Shown: positions 8,451 to 15,399 of the stretch, in pieces
How positions within the stretch are numbered: position 1 is the stretch's first letter
Layout of the letters: every line of letters starts with the position of its first letter
Assembly: GCF_946480385.1 (NCBI RefSeq)
Contig: NZ_CAMLJP010000130.1
Location: 1-15,500, forward strand
Direction of reading: 5' to 3'
Length of the DNA stretch: 15,500 bases
Source: an uncultured Azospirillum sp.
Lineage (GTDB): Bacteria; Pseudomonadota; Alphaproteobacteria; Azospirillales; Azospirillaceae
Position numbers and translations under genes: made by a program
The notes under the pieces: model-generated
What the model saw: only the letters and a program-made list of their open reading frames with translations
Databases searched by the model: none
What the model was told of the DNA's origin: nothing

Positions 8451-10232
8451 ATGCGCCTGATCCTCATCCTCGCCGCGATGATCGTCGCCGGCCTCGCGAA
8501 TCTCGCCGTCTGGTCCCTGCCGAACCGCCCGGTGCCGCTCGACCCGCCGCCGGGGGGCAAGCTGCGCAGCGTGTCCTTCGCCCCCTTCCGCGACGGGCAG
8601 AGTCCGCTGACCGGCGTGCTGCCCTCCACCGCCCAGATCGAGGAGGACATGGTCGCCCTCGCTCCGCAGGTGGCCGGCATCCGCACCTACACCTCGCTGG
8701 AAGGCTTGCAGGTGGTGCCGGAACTGGCGCGCAAGCATGGCATGCAGGTCACCATGGGGGCTTGGCTGTCCTCTCGGACCGACAAGAACGAGGCGGAGAT
8801 CGCTTCGCTGATCGACCTCGCCAACCGCTATCCCGACGTCATCACCCGCGTCATCGTCGGCAACGAGGTGCTGCTGCGCCGCGAACTGACGCCGGAGCAG
8901 GTCGCCGGCTACATCGACCGCGTCAAGGCGGCGGTGAAGCAGCCGGTGTCCTATGCCGACGTGTGGGAGTGGTGGCTGAAATATCCGCAGATCGCCGACC
9001 ATGTCGATTACCTGACCATCCATCTGCTGCCCTATTGGGAGGATGTGCCGGCCGGCGTCGAGGGCGCCACCGAGCGCATCCGCCAGAGCTACCGCACCAT
9101 CGCCCACCGCTTCCCCGGCAAGCCGATCCTGGTCGGCGAGACCGGCTGGCCGACGCAAGGCCGCTCGCGCGGGGCGGCCGTGCCGGGGCTGGTCAACAAG
9201 GCGAAGTTCGTCAACGCCTTCGTCCGCATGGCCGAGCAGGAAGGCTTCGATTACAACGTGATCGAGGCCTTCGACCAGGAATGGAAGGCGAAGCTGGAGG
9301 GCACCGTCGGCGGCCATTGGGGCCTGTACAACGCCGACCGCACGCCGAAATTCTCGCTGGCCGGGCCGGTGGTCGGCAATGTCGCGTGGCCCTGGCTGTT
9401 CGCGGCGTCCAGCGGGCTGGCTCTGGTGCTGCTGGGTGGGCTGGCGCTGCTGCGCCGCCATCTGCCTGGCACCGGCTGGGTGGCGCTGATCCTGCTGGCG
9501 CAGGCGATGTCGACCCTCTATGTCCGCGCCGCCTTCGTGGCGGAGCATGGCAAGCATTACTGGCAGGACACCACGCTGGCCGTGGTCATGCTGGCGCTGA
9601 CCGCCGCGCTGGCGCTGGCGGTGCTGCTGACCGCCCACCGCACGCTGGCGAGCGGCGGTCTGGCGCGCGAGCCGCTGGTCGGCCTGCGCCACGCGCGCCC
9701 GGCCCTGACCCGCACCGAGCGGGTGGGGCGGTGGAGCGCCGTCGCGCTGGGCGTGGTGGCGCTGGTCTGGTCGCTGCTGATCGTCTTCGACGGCCGCTAC
9801 CGCGACTTCCCCAACCCGTACCTGCTGATCCCGGCGGTGGCGCTGCCGGCGCTGGGGCTGATCCGCGCCGCCCGCCGCCCGGTCGGGACGGAGACGCGCA
9901 ACGCGCTGGGCATCGCCAGCCTGTTCCGCCCGGCGGTGCCTGCTGCGGATGGCGAACCGCGCAGCCTGTGCGGCGCCGTCCGCTGCCTGCCGGTCGAGTC
10001 GGTCCTGGGCTTCGCGCTGCTGCTCGGGGCACTGTTGACGGTGGTGGCGGAGGGCTTCGTCCCGCTCGAATCGCTGATCTACGGCCAGCTTCCCTTCATG
10101 GAGGCGCTGCACGAGGTCGATTGGACGCGGCCGAACTGGGAAGCGCTGGGTTGGGCGGCCCTGCAGATCCTGCTGGCTCTGCCCTTCCTGGCCGGGGTGT
10201 GGAGCGCCCGGCGTCCGCTGCGGCGGATTTGA
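8451..10232 (+). CDS. Membrane-anchored glycoside hydrolase family 17 (beta-1,3-glucanase/transglycosylase-like) protein
   Basis: A 593-residue protein. An N-terminal signal anchor (about 4-22) is followed by a GH17-type TIM-barrel domain of roughly 270 residues facing the periplasm. Family marks: VSFAPFRDGQSP (41-52), GIRTYTS (76-82), VIVGNEVLLR (134-143) with the likely acid/base E139, YLTIHLLPYWE (187-197), ILVGETGWPTQG (226-237) with the likely nucleophile E230, and IEAFDQEWK (271-279). The C-terminal 280 residues contain about seven hydrophobic segments (near 312-334, 342-358, 375-395, 428-446, 454-472, 517-536, 566-584). In proteobacteria such GH17 domains occur in beta-1,3/1,6-glucan synthesis systems such as Bradyrhizobium NdvB/NdvC, where they remodel rather than degrade glucan. 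No glycosyltransferase domain or neighbour is present here, so the substrate is unknown. The ribosome-binding site before ATG 8451 is weak. Confidence 0.85.
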   Translation: MRLILILAAMIVAGLANLAVWSLPNRPVPLDPPPGGKLRSVSFAPFRDGQSPLTGVLPSTAQIEEDMVALAPQVAGIRTYTSLEGLQVVPELARKHGMQVTMGAWLSSRTDKNEAEIASLIDLANRYPDVITRVIVGNEVLLRRELTPEQVAGYIDRVKAAVKQPVSYADVWEWWLKYPQIADHVDYLTIHLLPYWEDVPAGVEGATERIRQSYRTIAHRFPGKPILVGETGWPTQGRSRGAAVPGLVNKAKFVNAFVRMAEQEGFDYNVIEAFDQEWKAKLEGTVGGHWGLYNADRTPKFSLAGPVVGNVAWPWLFAASSGLALVLLGGLALLRRHLPGTGWVALILLAQAMSTLYVRAAFVAEHGKHYWQDTTLAVVMLALTAALALAVLLTAHRTLASGGLAREPLVGLRHARPALTRTERVGRWSAVALGVVALVWSLLIVFDGRYRDFPNPYLLIPAVALPALGLIRAARRPVGTETRNALGIASLFRPAVPAADGEPRSLCGAVRCLPVESVLGFALLLGALLTVVAEGFVPLESLIYGQLPFMEALHEVDWTRPNWEALGWAALQILLALPFLAGVWSARRPLRRI

Positions 10233-10237
10233 TGACA

Positions 10238-10270
10238 GCCGGCCGCCAGCCGGCCATTGCGCCGGCCGCC
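10238..10270. repeat. Short GCCGGCCGCC repeat between GH17 and LysE genes
   Basis: GCCGGCCGCC occurs at 10238-10247 and again at 10261-10270, with another GCCGGCC between them. Because GCCGGC is self-complementary, several small hairpins are possible just after the GH17 stop codon. No U-tract follows, so a terminator is not called. Confidence 0.3.
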
Positions 10271-10320
10271 GCGCTGTGGATTGATGGACGGGTCCTTGGC
10301 TCTACCTGGAGACCCGTCCG

Positions 10321-10947
10321 ATGTCCCCCGATCTGTGGCTCGCCTTTGCCGCCGCCTCCGCCATCATGCTGATGATCCCCGGGCCGACGGTGCTGATCGT
10401 CGTGTCCTACGCGCTGGGCCATGGGCGGCAATCGGCGATGGCGACGGTGGCCGGGGTGGCGCTGGGCGACTTCACCGCGATGACCGCCTCGTTGCTGGGG
10501 CTGGGGGTGCTGCTGTCGACCTCGGCGGCGCTGTTCACCGTGCTGAAATGGGTGGGTGCCGCCTATCTGGTCTATCTCGGCCTCAAGCTGTGGCGGGCGC
10601 CGGTCAAGGGGGTGGAGACGGTGGCCGACGACTCGGCGGTGCGGCCCTGGCGCATGATGCTGCACACCTATGCCGTCACCGCGCTGAACCCCAAGAGCAT
10701 CGTCTTCTTCGTCGCCTTCCTGCCGCAGTTCCTCGACACCGGCCGGCCGCTGGCCGGGCAAATGGTGGTGATGGAGGCGACCTTCCTGGTGCTGGCGACG
10801 CTGAACGCCGCCGGTTATGCCCTGCTGGCTTCGGCGGCGCGGCGCGCGGTGCGGAGGCCGTCGGTGCAGCGGGCGGTCAACCGCGTCGGCGGGTCGCTGC
10901 TGATGGGGGCCGGGCTGCTGACAGTCGCGTGGAAGCGGACGGCCTGA
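10321..10947 (+). CDS. LysE/RhtB family amino acid exporter
   Basis: Inner-membrane exporter of 208 residues, the usual length for the LysE/RhtB superfamily, which exports amino acids or their derivatives (lysine, threonine, homoserine, homoserine lactone). About six hydrophobic segments are visible. Family marks: MIPGPTVLIVVSYALGHG (18-35) with the conserved PGP, GVALGDF (45-51), WVGAAYLVYLGLKLWR (77-92) and LNPKSIVFFVAFLPQF (122-137). The start is supported by TGGAGA 8 bases before ATG 10321. It is in the same direction as the GH17 gene, 88 bp downstream of it, but no functional tie is evident. Substrate cannot be assigned from sequence. Confidence 0.92.
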   Translation: MSPDLWLAFAAASAIMLMIPGPTVLIVVSYALGHGRQSAMATVAGVALGDFTAMTASLLGLGVLLSTSAALFTVLKWVGAAYLVYLGLKLWRAPVKGVETVADDSAVRPWRMMLHTYAVTALNPKSIVFFVAFLPQFLDTGRPLAGQMVVMEATFLVLATLNAAGYALLASAARRAVRRPSVQRAVNRVGGSLLMGAGLLTVAWKRTA

Positions 10948-10963
10948 CGCGGACGCCGGTTTG

Positions 10964-10993
10964 TTGACAGATCATGATGGCTTCATCGAAAAT
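10964..10993 (+). promoter_or_regulatory. Candidate promoter of the HD-GYP response regulator gene
   Basis: A perfect -35 TTGACA (10964-10969) is followed after 18 bases by GAAAAT (10988-10993), 4 of 6 matches to TATAAT. The 8-bp palindrome ATCATGAT (10971-10978) lies in the spacer, where a repressor could act. Predicted transcript start is near 11000. Confidence 0.5.
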
Positions 10994-11070
10994 TGTCGAC
11001 GCATTGGGGGATGCACGCGCCGGTAATTTTCGGGATGCCGGCCGAAGCGAATGGAACCGCGGGGGCGGTG

Positions 11071-12645
11071 ATGGCTGACGGCTGCGACAGGGGCGGGAAC
11101 GGCGACGGCGCGGATGATCGCCGGCTGGTGCCCGCAAGCGATGTTCTGGAATTCGCCGCCGAGACCGAGGATGCCGCCGATCGCATGCGGCGCAATCCGC
11201 CCTGGCTGATCCTGATCGTCGACGACGACCACGAGGTCCACGCCATCACCCGCGTCGTGCTGGGCGAGATGACGTTCGAGGAGAGGCCTGTCCGGTTCCT
11301 GTCGGCCTACACCGCGCGGCAGGCGCGGTCGCTGCTGGTCGAGCATCCGGGCATCGCGGCCATCCTGCTGGACGTGGTGATGGAGACCGACGACGCCGGG
11401 TTGAAGCTGGTCCGCCACATCCGCGAGGAGATGGGAAACCGGCAGGTCCGCATCATCCTGCGCACCGGCCAGCCGGGGCAGGCGCCGGAACGGCAGGTGA
11501 TTGCCGCCTACGACATCAACGACTACAAGGCAAAGAGCGAGCTGACGGCGCAGAAGCTCTACACCGCCGCCGTCGCAGCATTGCGCTCCTACCAGCACAT
11601 CGCCGTCATCGAGCGCGGCCGGCAGGGGCTGGAGCGGGTGATGGAGGCGGCCGACCATCTGGCTGGGCTGCGCTCGCGCTCGCAATTCCTCGCCGGGCTG
11701 GTCGGGCGGGCGGCGGCGCTGCTGACCGATGTCCAGTCCGCCGTCCTGTGCGGGATGGGGGAGGACGGCCGGCCGACGATCGTGGCGGAGGCCGGGCTGC
11801 CGGCCGACCTGCCGGCCGAGGTCGCGACCGACATCGTGACGGCGTTGGGCGACGGTCAGACGCGCTGGCGGAACCGGCATGGGGTGGCGGTTCTGCGCAG
11901 CCGCGATGCGGCACCGCTGGCGCTCTGCCTGCTGGGCGGCCCCTTTGCCGAGGGCGACCGGCCGCTGGTGGAGCTGCTCTGCACCAAGGCGGCGGTCGGG
12001 CTGGACAATCTGCGGCTCTATGAACGGCTGAACCAGGCGCAGATCGCCACCGTCCATGCGCTGGGCAAGCTGGCCGAATACAAGGACGAGGTCACCGGCG
12101 ACCATGTGAAGCGGCTGGGCCGCTGGGCCACCGCCATCGCCCGCGAGCTGTACGCCTGCAACGTCTTCGCAGACGAGCTGGACGACTGGTTCTGCGACAC
12201 CATCGGGCTGGCGAGCGTGCTGCACGACGTCGGCAAGGTCGGCATCCCCGACGCCATCCTGCGCAAGCCGGGCCGGCTGGACGAGGCGGAGATGGCGGTG
12301 ATGCGCGACCACGCCGCCATCGGCGGCAGCATTCTGCGCGATGCCTGCGGCGGTGACCGCCGCGGCTATCTGTCGATGGGGGCGGAGATCGCCGAAAGCC
12401 ATCACGAGAAATTCGACGGCAGCGGCTATCCGCGGGGGCTGGCCGGCGACGCCATCCCGCTGGCCGGCCGCATCGTCGCCGTCGCCGACGTGTTCGACGC
12501 GCTGCTGCACCGCCGCCCCTACAAGAAGGCTTGGGACATCGCCGAGGTGCTGGACCTGCTGCGCGCGGAGTCGGGCAGCCATTTCGACCCGCGCGTGGTC
12601 GACGCCTTCCTGGCGGTGCTGGAACGCGACGGGGCGGGGGTGTAG
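11071..12645 (+). CDS. REC-DUF3369-HD-GYP response regulator, predicted c-di-GMP phosphodiesterase
   Basis: Cytoplasmic two-component output protein of 524 residues with this start. REC domain: acidic pair in LILIVDDDHEVHAI (46-59), phosphoacceptor D101 in ILLDVVMETDDAG, T132 in LRTGQPGQ and K155 in NDYKAKSEL. The REC-linked DUF3369 region spans about 190-320 and reads as GAF-like. The HD-GYP domain is intact: EVTGDHVKRLGRW (340-352), HDVGKVGIPD (385-394) with the HD pair, HHEKFDGSGYPRGL (444-457) with GYP, and VADVFDALLHRRPYKKAW (471-488). It should hydrolyse c-di-GMP when phosphorylated and so tune motility or biofilm. No histidine kinase gene is adjacent, so the partner is unknown. The frame opens at a TTG at 10993, but the predicted promoter excludes that; ATG 11011 and 11035 remain possible. 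ATG 11071 is preferred for its purine-rich GGGGGCGG upstream and a family-like N-terminus. Confidence 0.9.
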   Translation: MADGCDRGGNGDGADDRRLVPASDVLEFAAETEDAADRMRRNPPWLILIVDDDHEVHAITRVVLGEMTFEERPVRFLSAYTARQARSLLVEHPGIAAILLDVVMETDDAGLKLVRHIREEMGNRQVRIILRTGQPGQAPERQVIAAYDINDYKAKSELTAQKLYTAAVAALRSYQHIAVIERGRQGLERVMEAADHLAGLRSRSQFLAGLVGRAAALLTDVQSAVLCGMGEDGRPTIVAEAGLPADLPAEVATDIVTALGDGQTRWRNRHGVAVLRSRDAAPLALCLLGGPFAEGDRPLVELLCTKAAVGLDNLRLYERLNQAQIATVHALGKLAEYKDEVTGDHVKRLGRWATAIARELYACNVFADELDDWFCDTIGLASVLHDVGKVGIPDAILRKPGRLDEAEMAVMRDHAAIGGSILRDACGGDRRGYLSMGAEIAESHHEKFDGSGYPRGLAGDAIPLAGRIVAVADVFDALLHRRPYKKAWDIAEVLDLLRAESGSHFDPRVVDAFLAVLERDGAGV

Positions 12646-12666
12646 GTCCCGCCGGCTCGTTCGGAC

Positions 12667-13464
12667 TCAGATGCCCAGAACGTCGCGCATGCTGTAGAGG
12701 CCGGGGGTCTTGTCCTGCGCCCACAGGGCGGCGCGGACGGCGCCCTTGGCGTAGATCTGGCGGCCCGACGCCTTGTGGGTCAGCTCGACCCGCTCGCCGT
12801 CGCTGGCGAAGATCACGGTGTGGTCGCCGATGACGTCGCCGCCGCGCAGGGTGGCGAAGCCGATCTCGCCGCGCGGGCGGGCGCCGGTGTGGCCGTCGCG
12901 CACCTTCTGCCAGACATCCTCCAGCGCCACCCCGCGCCCGGCCGCCGCGGCGCGGCCGAGGCCCAGCGCGGTGCCCGACGGCGCATCGACCTTGCGGCGG
13001 TGGTGCATTTCCAGGATGTCGATGTCGAAATCGTCGCCCAGCGTGTGGGCCACCTGCTCCACCAGCGCCAGCAGCAGGTTGACGCCCAGCGACATGTTGG
13101 GCGACTGGACGATGGCGGTGTGGGTGGCGGCGGTGGCGATGGCCGCCTGCTGCGACGGGTTCAGGCCGGTGGTGCCGACGACCAGCACGGTCTCCGACTG
13201 GGCGGCCAGCGCGGCGTGCCGCTCCGTCGACTCGGGGCTGGTGAAGTCGATCACCGCGTCGCAGTCGGCGAACAGGGCGACCGGGTCGTCGATGGCGGTC
13301 ACGCCCAGCGGCTCCAGCCCGGCCAGAATGCCGAGATCCTTGCCCAGCGCCGGACCGCCCACCCGCTCGGTCCCGCCGGCCACCGTGCAGCCTGCGGTCG
13401 CCGCGATCTCGCGCACCAGCATCTGGCCCATGCGCCCCGCACACCCGACGACACCGATCTTCAT
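12667..13464 (-). CDS. dapB: 4-hydroxy-tetrahydrodipicolinate reductase
   Basis: NAD(P)H-dependent reductase of the diaminopimelate/lysine pathway, supplying meso-DAP for peptidoglycan; an essential cytoplasmic enzyme. The 265-residue protein has the N-terminal Rossmann motif KIGVVGCAGRMGQ (2-14), VIDFTSPEST (71-80), VGTTGLN (96-102), the catalytic EMHHRRKVDAPSGTAL (152-167) with the conserved His154-His155 and Lys158, and FATLRGGDVIGDHTV (203-217). The start at 13464 is chosen over the in-frame ATG at 13473 because AGAGG lies nine bases upstream of the former and touches the latter; the family also usually begins MKIGVVG. It converges on the HD-GYP gene with only 21 bp between stop codons and no terminator seen. 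It lies 76 bp downstream of znuA in the same direction, so read-through from znuA is possible. Confidence 0.97.
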   Translation of the reverse strand: MKIGVVGCAGRMGQMLVREIAATAGCTVAGGTERVGGPALGKDLGILAGLEPLGVTAIDDPVALFADCDAVIDFTSPESTERHAALAAQSETVLVVGTTGLNPSQQAAIATAATHTAIVQSPNMSLGVNLLLALVEQVAHTLGDDFDIDILEMHHRRKVDAPSGTALGLGRAAAAGRGVALEDVWQKVRDGHTGARPRGEIGFATLRGGDVIGDHTVIFASDGERVELTHKASGRQIYAKGAVRAALWAQDKTPGLYSMRDVLGI

Positions 13465-13540
13465 GACGCCCATCCTCTGTTCAGCTCTGTCGGCCGGCTT
13501 CCCCGCCCTTCCAGCGGTTTAGCACAGGCCCGGCCGGGGC

Positions 13541-14509
13541 TTAAGCGCCAAGGCAGCCGCGCAGCGATGCGGCGAGGTTGCGCATCAGCGTGGGGTAGAG
13601 CGTTTCGCCTTCCGGCAGGTCGGCGCCTTCGGGGTCGAGCACGCCGGTCTTCGCCTTGGTGCCCTCGACCACCGTGCGGACCAGCGTCGGTTCGAACTGC
13701 GGTTCTGAAAAGACACACGCTGCGTTCAGACCGGCGATCTTGGCGCGGATGGCGGACAGCCGCTTGGCCGAGGGGCGGCGGTCGGGGCTGACGGTGATCG
13801 ATCCCACCGCCGACAGGTCGTAGCGCGCCTCGAAATACTGGTAGGCGTCGTGGAAGACGACAAAGGGCTTGTCCTTCACCGGCGCCAGCGTGGCCTTAAG
13901 CTCCGCGTCCAGTGCGTCGAGCGCCTGCAACGTGCGGTCGGCGTTGGTGCGGTAGGCCTCCGCATCGGCCGGGTCCTTGGCGGCCAGCGCGTCGGCCGTC
14001 GCCGTAACGATGGCGCGGGCGTTGGCGGGATCGAGCCAGATGTGGCTGTTCAGTTCCTCGTGGTCGTGGTCCTCGTGGTTGTGGCCCTTATGGGCGTGGT
14101 CCTTGTGGTCGTGATGCTCATGTCCATGGTCATGGGGTTCCCAGGCGCCGCCCTCGCGGGCTTGCAGCAGGGTCAGGTTTTTCAGGTCCATCAGGGTCAG
14201 CCGCGTCGCCTTGGGCGCGTTGGCCTGCAAGGGCTTTTCCAGGAAGCCCTCCAGTTCGGGGCCGACCCAGACCACCAGATCGGCCGCCGACAGCGCCTTC
14301 GCGTCCGACGGCTTCATCGTGTAGCTGTGCGGGGAGGCGCCGCCGCGGACCAGCAGCGTCGGCTCGCCCACCCCGTGCATGACCGAAGCGACGAGGGAAT
14401 GGATCGGCTTGATCGTCACCACCACCTTCGGCGCCTCGGCCCAGGCCGGCAAGGCGGCGAAAGCGGCCATGGTGCCCATCAGGGCGGTGAACAGCGCGGA
14501 TCGGCGCAT
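13541..14509 (-). CDS. znuA: Zinc ABC transporter substrate-binding protein ZnuA
   Basis: Periplasmic zinc-capture protein of the ZnuABC importer, 322 residues. A signal peptide with a basic start and hydrophobic core ends at about residue 24 (cleavage after LPAWA). Likely zinc ligands are H61 in GASPHSYTMKPSDA, H156 in LNSHIWLDP and H220 in VVFHDAYQYF; D292 (GVLDPEGAD) is also in a conserved place. The flexible loop 126-150 is densely packed with His and Asp/Glu, which is the mark of the zinc-specific branch rather than manganese binders. Two cysteines, C265 and C319, match the disulfide pair known in E. coli ZnuA. A ribosome-binding site GAGAGGAT precedes ATG 14509. It is divergent from znuCB; a Zur-like palindrome sits in the 89-bp gap. 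Confidence 0.96.
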   Translation of the reverse strand: MRRSALFTALMGTMAAFAALPAWAEAPKVVVTIKPIHSLVASVMHGVGEPTLLVRGGASPHSYTMKPSDAKALSAADLVVWVGPELEGFLEKPLQANAPKATRLTLMDLKNLTLLQAREGGAWEPHDHGHEHHDHKDHAHKGHNHEDHDHEELNSHIWLDPANARAIVTATADALAAKDPADAEAYRTNADRTLQALDALDAELKATLAPVKDKPFVVFHDAYQYFEARYDLSAVGSITVSPDRRPSAKRLSAIRAKIAGLNAACVFSEPQFEPTLVRTVVEGTKAKTGVLDPEGADLPEGETLYPTLMRNLAASLRGCLGA

Positions 14510-14555
14510 GGGAGGGATCCTCTCGACTTGCTGGACAGGCTGCTGATTTCAGCGC

Positions 14556-14569
14556 ATAGGGAAACCTAT
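14556..14569. promoter_or_regulatory. Second dyad in the znuA-znuC gap
   Basis: ATAGG (14556-14560) and CCTAT (14565-14569) are inverted around GAAA. It lies 15 bases from the Zur-like palindrome and could be a half-conserved second operator or a small leader hairpin of the znuA transcript. It does not match the GTTATAAC core of Zur sites. Confidence 0.3.
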
Positions 14570-14583
14570 CTCACTTTGGTGTC

Positions 14584-14595
14584 ACGTTATAACGT
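14584..14595. promoter_or_regulatory. Zur-like operator between znuA and znuC
   Basis: ACGTTATAACGT is a perfect 12-bp palindrome containing GTTATAAC, the core of the known proteobacterial Zur operator (flanked there by AT and A/T-rich arms). It is placed between the divergent zinc-uptake genes, where one Zur dimer pair could repress both sides under zinc sufficiency. It ends three bases before the znuC ATG at 14599 and is 75 bp from the znuA ATG. Zur binding is inferred from motif and context. Confidence 0.7.
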
Positions 14596-14598
14596 AAC

Positions 14599-15399
14599 AT
14601 GTCAACACTCCACCCAAGCCGTGATGCCTCCGCGCTGTTTGCCGGCCCGCTTGCCTGGACAGAGGATCTGACCGTGCGTTTCGGCCGCCGCACCGTGCTC
14701 GACCGCGTCAACGTCGCCGTCCAGCCGGGGGAGGTGGTGACGTTGATCGGCCCGAACGGTGCCGGCAAGACGACGCTGGTGCGCGCCGTGCTGGGGCTGG
14801 TGGCGCCCGACGGCGGGCGGGTGCTGCGGCGCCCGAACCTGCGCGTCGGCTACATGCCGCAACGATTGGCAGTGGACCAGACGCTGCCGCTGACCGTGCG
14901 CCGGTTCCTGGCGCTGTGGCGGCCGGTGACCGCCGACAAGGTGGAGGCGGCGCTGGAGGAGGCCGGGGTGACCCGGCTGGCCGATTCGGCGGTGCAGACG
15001 ATTTCCGGCGGCGAGATGCAGCGGGTGCTGCTGGCCCGCGCCCTGCTGGGCGAACCGGACCTGCTGGTGCTGGACGAACCCGACCAGGCGGTGGACGTTC
15101 ATGGGCAGGCTGAGCTGTTCAACCGCATCGCCCAGGTGCGGCAGCGGCGCGGCTGCGGCGTGCTGCTGGTCAGCCACGACCTGCACACGGTGATGGCTCG
15201 TACCGACCGGGTAATCTGCCTGAACAGCCATGTCTGCTGTTCCGGCCGGCCGGAGGATGTCAGCCGCCACCCGGAATATCACGCCCTGTTCGGCGGCCAT
15301 GCCCGCGACCTCGCCGTCTATGTCCATCATCACGACCATGCCCATGCCGAAGACGGCAAGGTGGTTCCGGAGCATGACGGGGGCTGCTGCCATGGATGA
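14599..15399 (+). CDS. znuC: Zinc ABC transporter ATP-binding protein ZnuC
   Basis: ATPase of the ZnuABC zinc importer, 266 residues, on the cytoplasmic face of the membrane. Walker A is GPNGAGKT (51-58), the Q-loop is near MPQRL (86-90), the ABC signature is [16 protein letters not shown] (135-150), Walker B with the catalytic Glu is [12 protein letters not shown] (155-166), and the H-loop is SHDLH (192-196). [10 protein letters not shown] (212-221) is typical of ZnuC. The C-terminus carries a His-rich tail ([10 protein letters not shown] 243-252) and ends GCCHG, which may bind zinc. No ribosome-binding site is visible: the bases just before ATG 14599 are the Zur-like palindrome, so either translation is leaderless or the true start differs, though no better in-frame start is seen before the Walker A region except GTG within TVRFGRR. 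It overlaps znuB by 8 bases. Confidence 0.95.
   Translation: MSTLHPSRDASALFAGPLAWTEDLTVRFGRRTVLDRVNVAVQPGEVVTLIGPNGAGKTTLVRAVLGLVAPDGGRVLRRPNLRVGYMPQRLAVDQTLPLTVRRFLALWRPVTADKVEAALEEAGVTRLADSAVQTISGGEMQRVLLARALLGEPDLLVLDEPDQAVDVHGQAELFNRIAQVRQRRGCGVLLVSHDLHTVMARTDRVICLNSHVCCSGRPEDVSRHPEYHALFGGHARDLAVYVHHHDHAHAEDGKVVPEHDGGCCHG

Noticed and set aside
8396..10372. Long plus frame (658 codons) and a minus frame at 8415-10112 over the GH17 gene
   Set aside because: Both overlap the GH17 frame, which alone shows catalytic motifs and membrane segments.
10993..10995. TTG start for the HD-GYP response regulator
   Set aside because: It coincides with the end of the predicted -10 element and has no ribosome-binding site; ATG codons further in fit better.
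10972..12582. Minus-strand open frame of 536 codons opposite the HD-GYP gene
   Set aside because: No recognisable motif; the opposite strand encodes a complete REC and HD-GYP protein.
12092..13444. Minus-strand frame of 450 codons spanning dapB and the end of the HD-GYP gene
   Set aside because: It overlaps dapB in another frame and crosses a convergent gene boundary; the translation is Gly/Arg-rich noise.
14046..14130. Tandem repeat or low-complexity element in the znuA region
   Set aside because: The repeated GTGGTCGTGG-like bases simply encode the His/Asp-rich loop of ZnuA on the minus strand.
13849..14671. Plus-strand frame 13850-14671 running into znuC
   Set aside because: Antisense to znuA, with valine-rich translation of the His-loop complement; not a gene.
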